Shown: piece after piece, positions 12,971 to 13,830 of the stretch
Layout: every line of letters begins with the position of its first letter
Position numbering within the stretch: the first letter of the stretch is position 1
Source: Clostridia bacterium
Lineage (GTDB): Bacteria > Bacillota > Clostridia > Oscillospirales > Acutalibacteraceae
NCBI GenBank assembly: GCA_900752115.1
Contig: CAADUC010000053.1
Coordinates: 1 to 13,830 of the forward strand
Length of the DNA: 13,830 nt
Direction of reading: 5' to 3'
Program-made: the position numbers and the translations under genes
The notes under the pieces: generated by a model
The model's input: the letters and a program-made list of their open reading frames with translations, nothing else
Database searches by the model: none
Told to the model about the DNA's origin: nothing

Positions 12971-13830
12971 TTAGTACCCCGTCTTCGGATACTCCAGTAC
13001 CGGTGCGTACACCTCCGTCACCCAGGTGAAGCTGGAGCTGAACCACTTGCCGTTGTACTGGCCTCCCGCGTCGGTTCTGTTGGCAAACCGATGCCCGTTC
13101 GCCAAGCCCTGGTTGACTGTGACGAGAATCATCGGCTTGTCCTGCTCCCGGAAGCCGGGCTGCACGGTACCGAATTCAAACCGGAAGTCCGTGATGAATT
13201 CATCCGCTGCCAGCCCAAGCTTCGAGGGCGTGCAGTCCAGATCATACGACTGTGTGGACAGGAGACCGGAAGCGAGCGTGCGGTAGGCAGAATTCCTGTT
13301 GGTGCGGTAGGTCACAGAATAGGTCAAGCCCGGCTGCGACCAGGTGCCAGTGTGAATCGTAGTGAGGCGCACGGAGCTGGGCAGTTCATCATGCCAGTAG
13401 AAATTCTCCAAAGGCACGTTGGACAAATTGCAGATATCGGAAAAGTCATACCGCATCTGCTGGCCGGGAACAACGATGGTATTGCCGGATTTCTTCACGC
13501 TGGTCGAAATCTGCGCGCTGCTGTTCTGCACCTCCACCCGGACAACGTCGTTCTGAACCTTGAGTTCCACGGTGAACTCCCTGGAGTTGAGCTGGTAAAA
13601 TGCCGGCGGCGTGACCTCACGCACCACATATTTCCCCAGCGGCAAAGGCTCGGAAGCCGCCACGCCGCGGTAGTCGCTCACCATGTAGCCGACCACCCGA
13701 TCCGTATCCGCACGAGTAATTTCAAACACCGCACCCTCCAGCCGGCTCCCGGCAGGCTGACCGGTGACGGGGTTCGCGTCCGCCGAGGTTTTCAGGATCT
13801 GAATCTGGCCTTTTTCGCGGGCGTTCTCCC
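12971..13830 (-). CDS. SpaA-like (prealbumin-like) surface protein, 3' part
   Basis: About 286 C-terminal residues; the 5' part lies beyond the right edge (the frame is open to 13830). Pilin-like adhesin/surface protein with Cna-B/SpaA-type beta-sandwich repeats. Seen: QIQILKTSADANPVTGQPAG, LEGAVFEITRADTDRVVG, LPLGKYVVREVTPP, the typical pattern of one SpaA repeat; then a different beta-rich domain with paired Trp/Tyr motifs (FYWHDELPSSVRL) and the ending VLEYPKTGY. The end resembles an LPxTG sorting motif (YPKTG), but no hydrophobic segment or basic tail follows, so ordinary sortase anchoring is unlikely. It may mediate contact between cells or with host matrix. A GTG at 13729 is internal, not the start. 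Confidence 0.8.
   Translation of the reverse strand, partial: ENAREKGQIQILKTSADANPVTGQPAGSRLEGAVFEITRADTDRVVGYMVSDYRGVAASEPLPLGKYVVREVTPPAFYQLNSREFTVELKVQNDVVRVEVQNSSAQISTSVKKSGNTIVVPGQQMRYDFSDICNLSNVPLENFYWHDELPSSVRLTTIHTGTWSQPGLTYSVTYRTNRNSAYRTLASGLLSTQSYDLDCTPSKLGLAADEFITDFRFEFGTVQPGFREQDKPMILVTVNQGLANGHRFANRTDAGGQYNGKWFSSSFTWVTEVYAPVLEYPKTGY

Overview
The window is an internal piece of an integrative and conjugative element (ICE), or a closely related mobilisable element, from a fairly GC-rich Firmicute. The protein families match those carried by Tn1549-like elements of gut Clostridia (Oscillospiraceae/Ruminococcaceae type). This rests on family recognition by eye: MobC, a MOBP-type relaxase, DUF4314, PcfB/DUF3801, ArdC, a VirD4-type coupling protein, a DUF3991/Toprim primase, a plasmid-style MetK, DUF3846 and a SpaA-like surface protein. 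No rRNA, tRNA or CRISPR array was seen. The species cannot be fixed from this sequence.

Almost everything is on the minus strand, so the element reads from right to left. (i) 13830-12971: 3' part of a large SpaA-like surface protein, ending in a hairpin. (ii) 12880-10976: a small unknown gene, DUF3846 and S-adenosylmethionine synthetase. (iii) 10949-10231: a self-contained RelB/ParE-like toxin-antitoxin unit with its own promoter, operator and terminator. (iv) 10206-7218: primase, a 240-residue unknown protein, an adenine-type DNA methyltransferase and a DUF7768-like protein. (v) 7215-6491: a second, equally insulated toxin-antitoxin unit. (vi) 6478-2642: a palindrome-rich candidate oriT, then mobC, relaxase, DUF4314, pcfB and ardC. 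(vii) 2631-1842: a divergent plus-strand ribbon-helix-helix regulator with palindromic operators, and a SLOG/DUF2493 gene with a terminator. (viii) 1793-79: a PAPS-reductase-like PP-loop gene and virD4. virD4 is cut off near the left edge by foreign sequence that carries a 15-bp inverted repeat and the start of another gene.

The genes fit one programme. MobC and the relaxase nick oriT; VirD4 and PcfB would pass the complex to the transfer channel; the primase would replace the second strand. ArdC and the methyltransferase (possibly supplied by the element's own MetK) would protect the DNA in a new host. The two toxin-antitoxin pairs would stabilise the element.

Most unusual: (1) virD4 is broken, so this copy is probably not self-transmissible unless complemented. 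(2) Several core genes have no ATG where the ribosome-binding site and reading frame place the start; CTG, ATC, TTG or GTG stands there. (3) The MetK carries a charged insertion next to its active-site loop. (4) Three copies of the palindrome GGACGTCC lie just downstream of the methyltransferase gene. (5) A RHH/SLOG/PP-loop cargo block lies between the pcfB-ardC genes and virD4. No wholly new system is demonstrated; the SLOG/PP-loop block and the start-codon pattern are the best leads.
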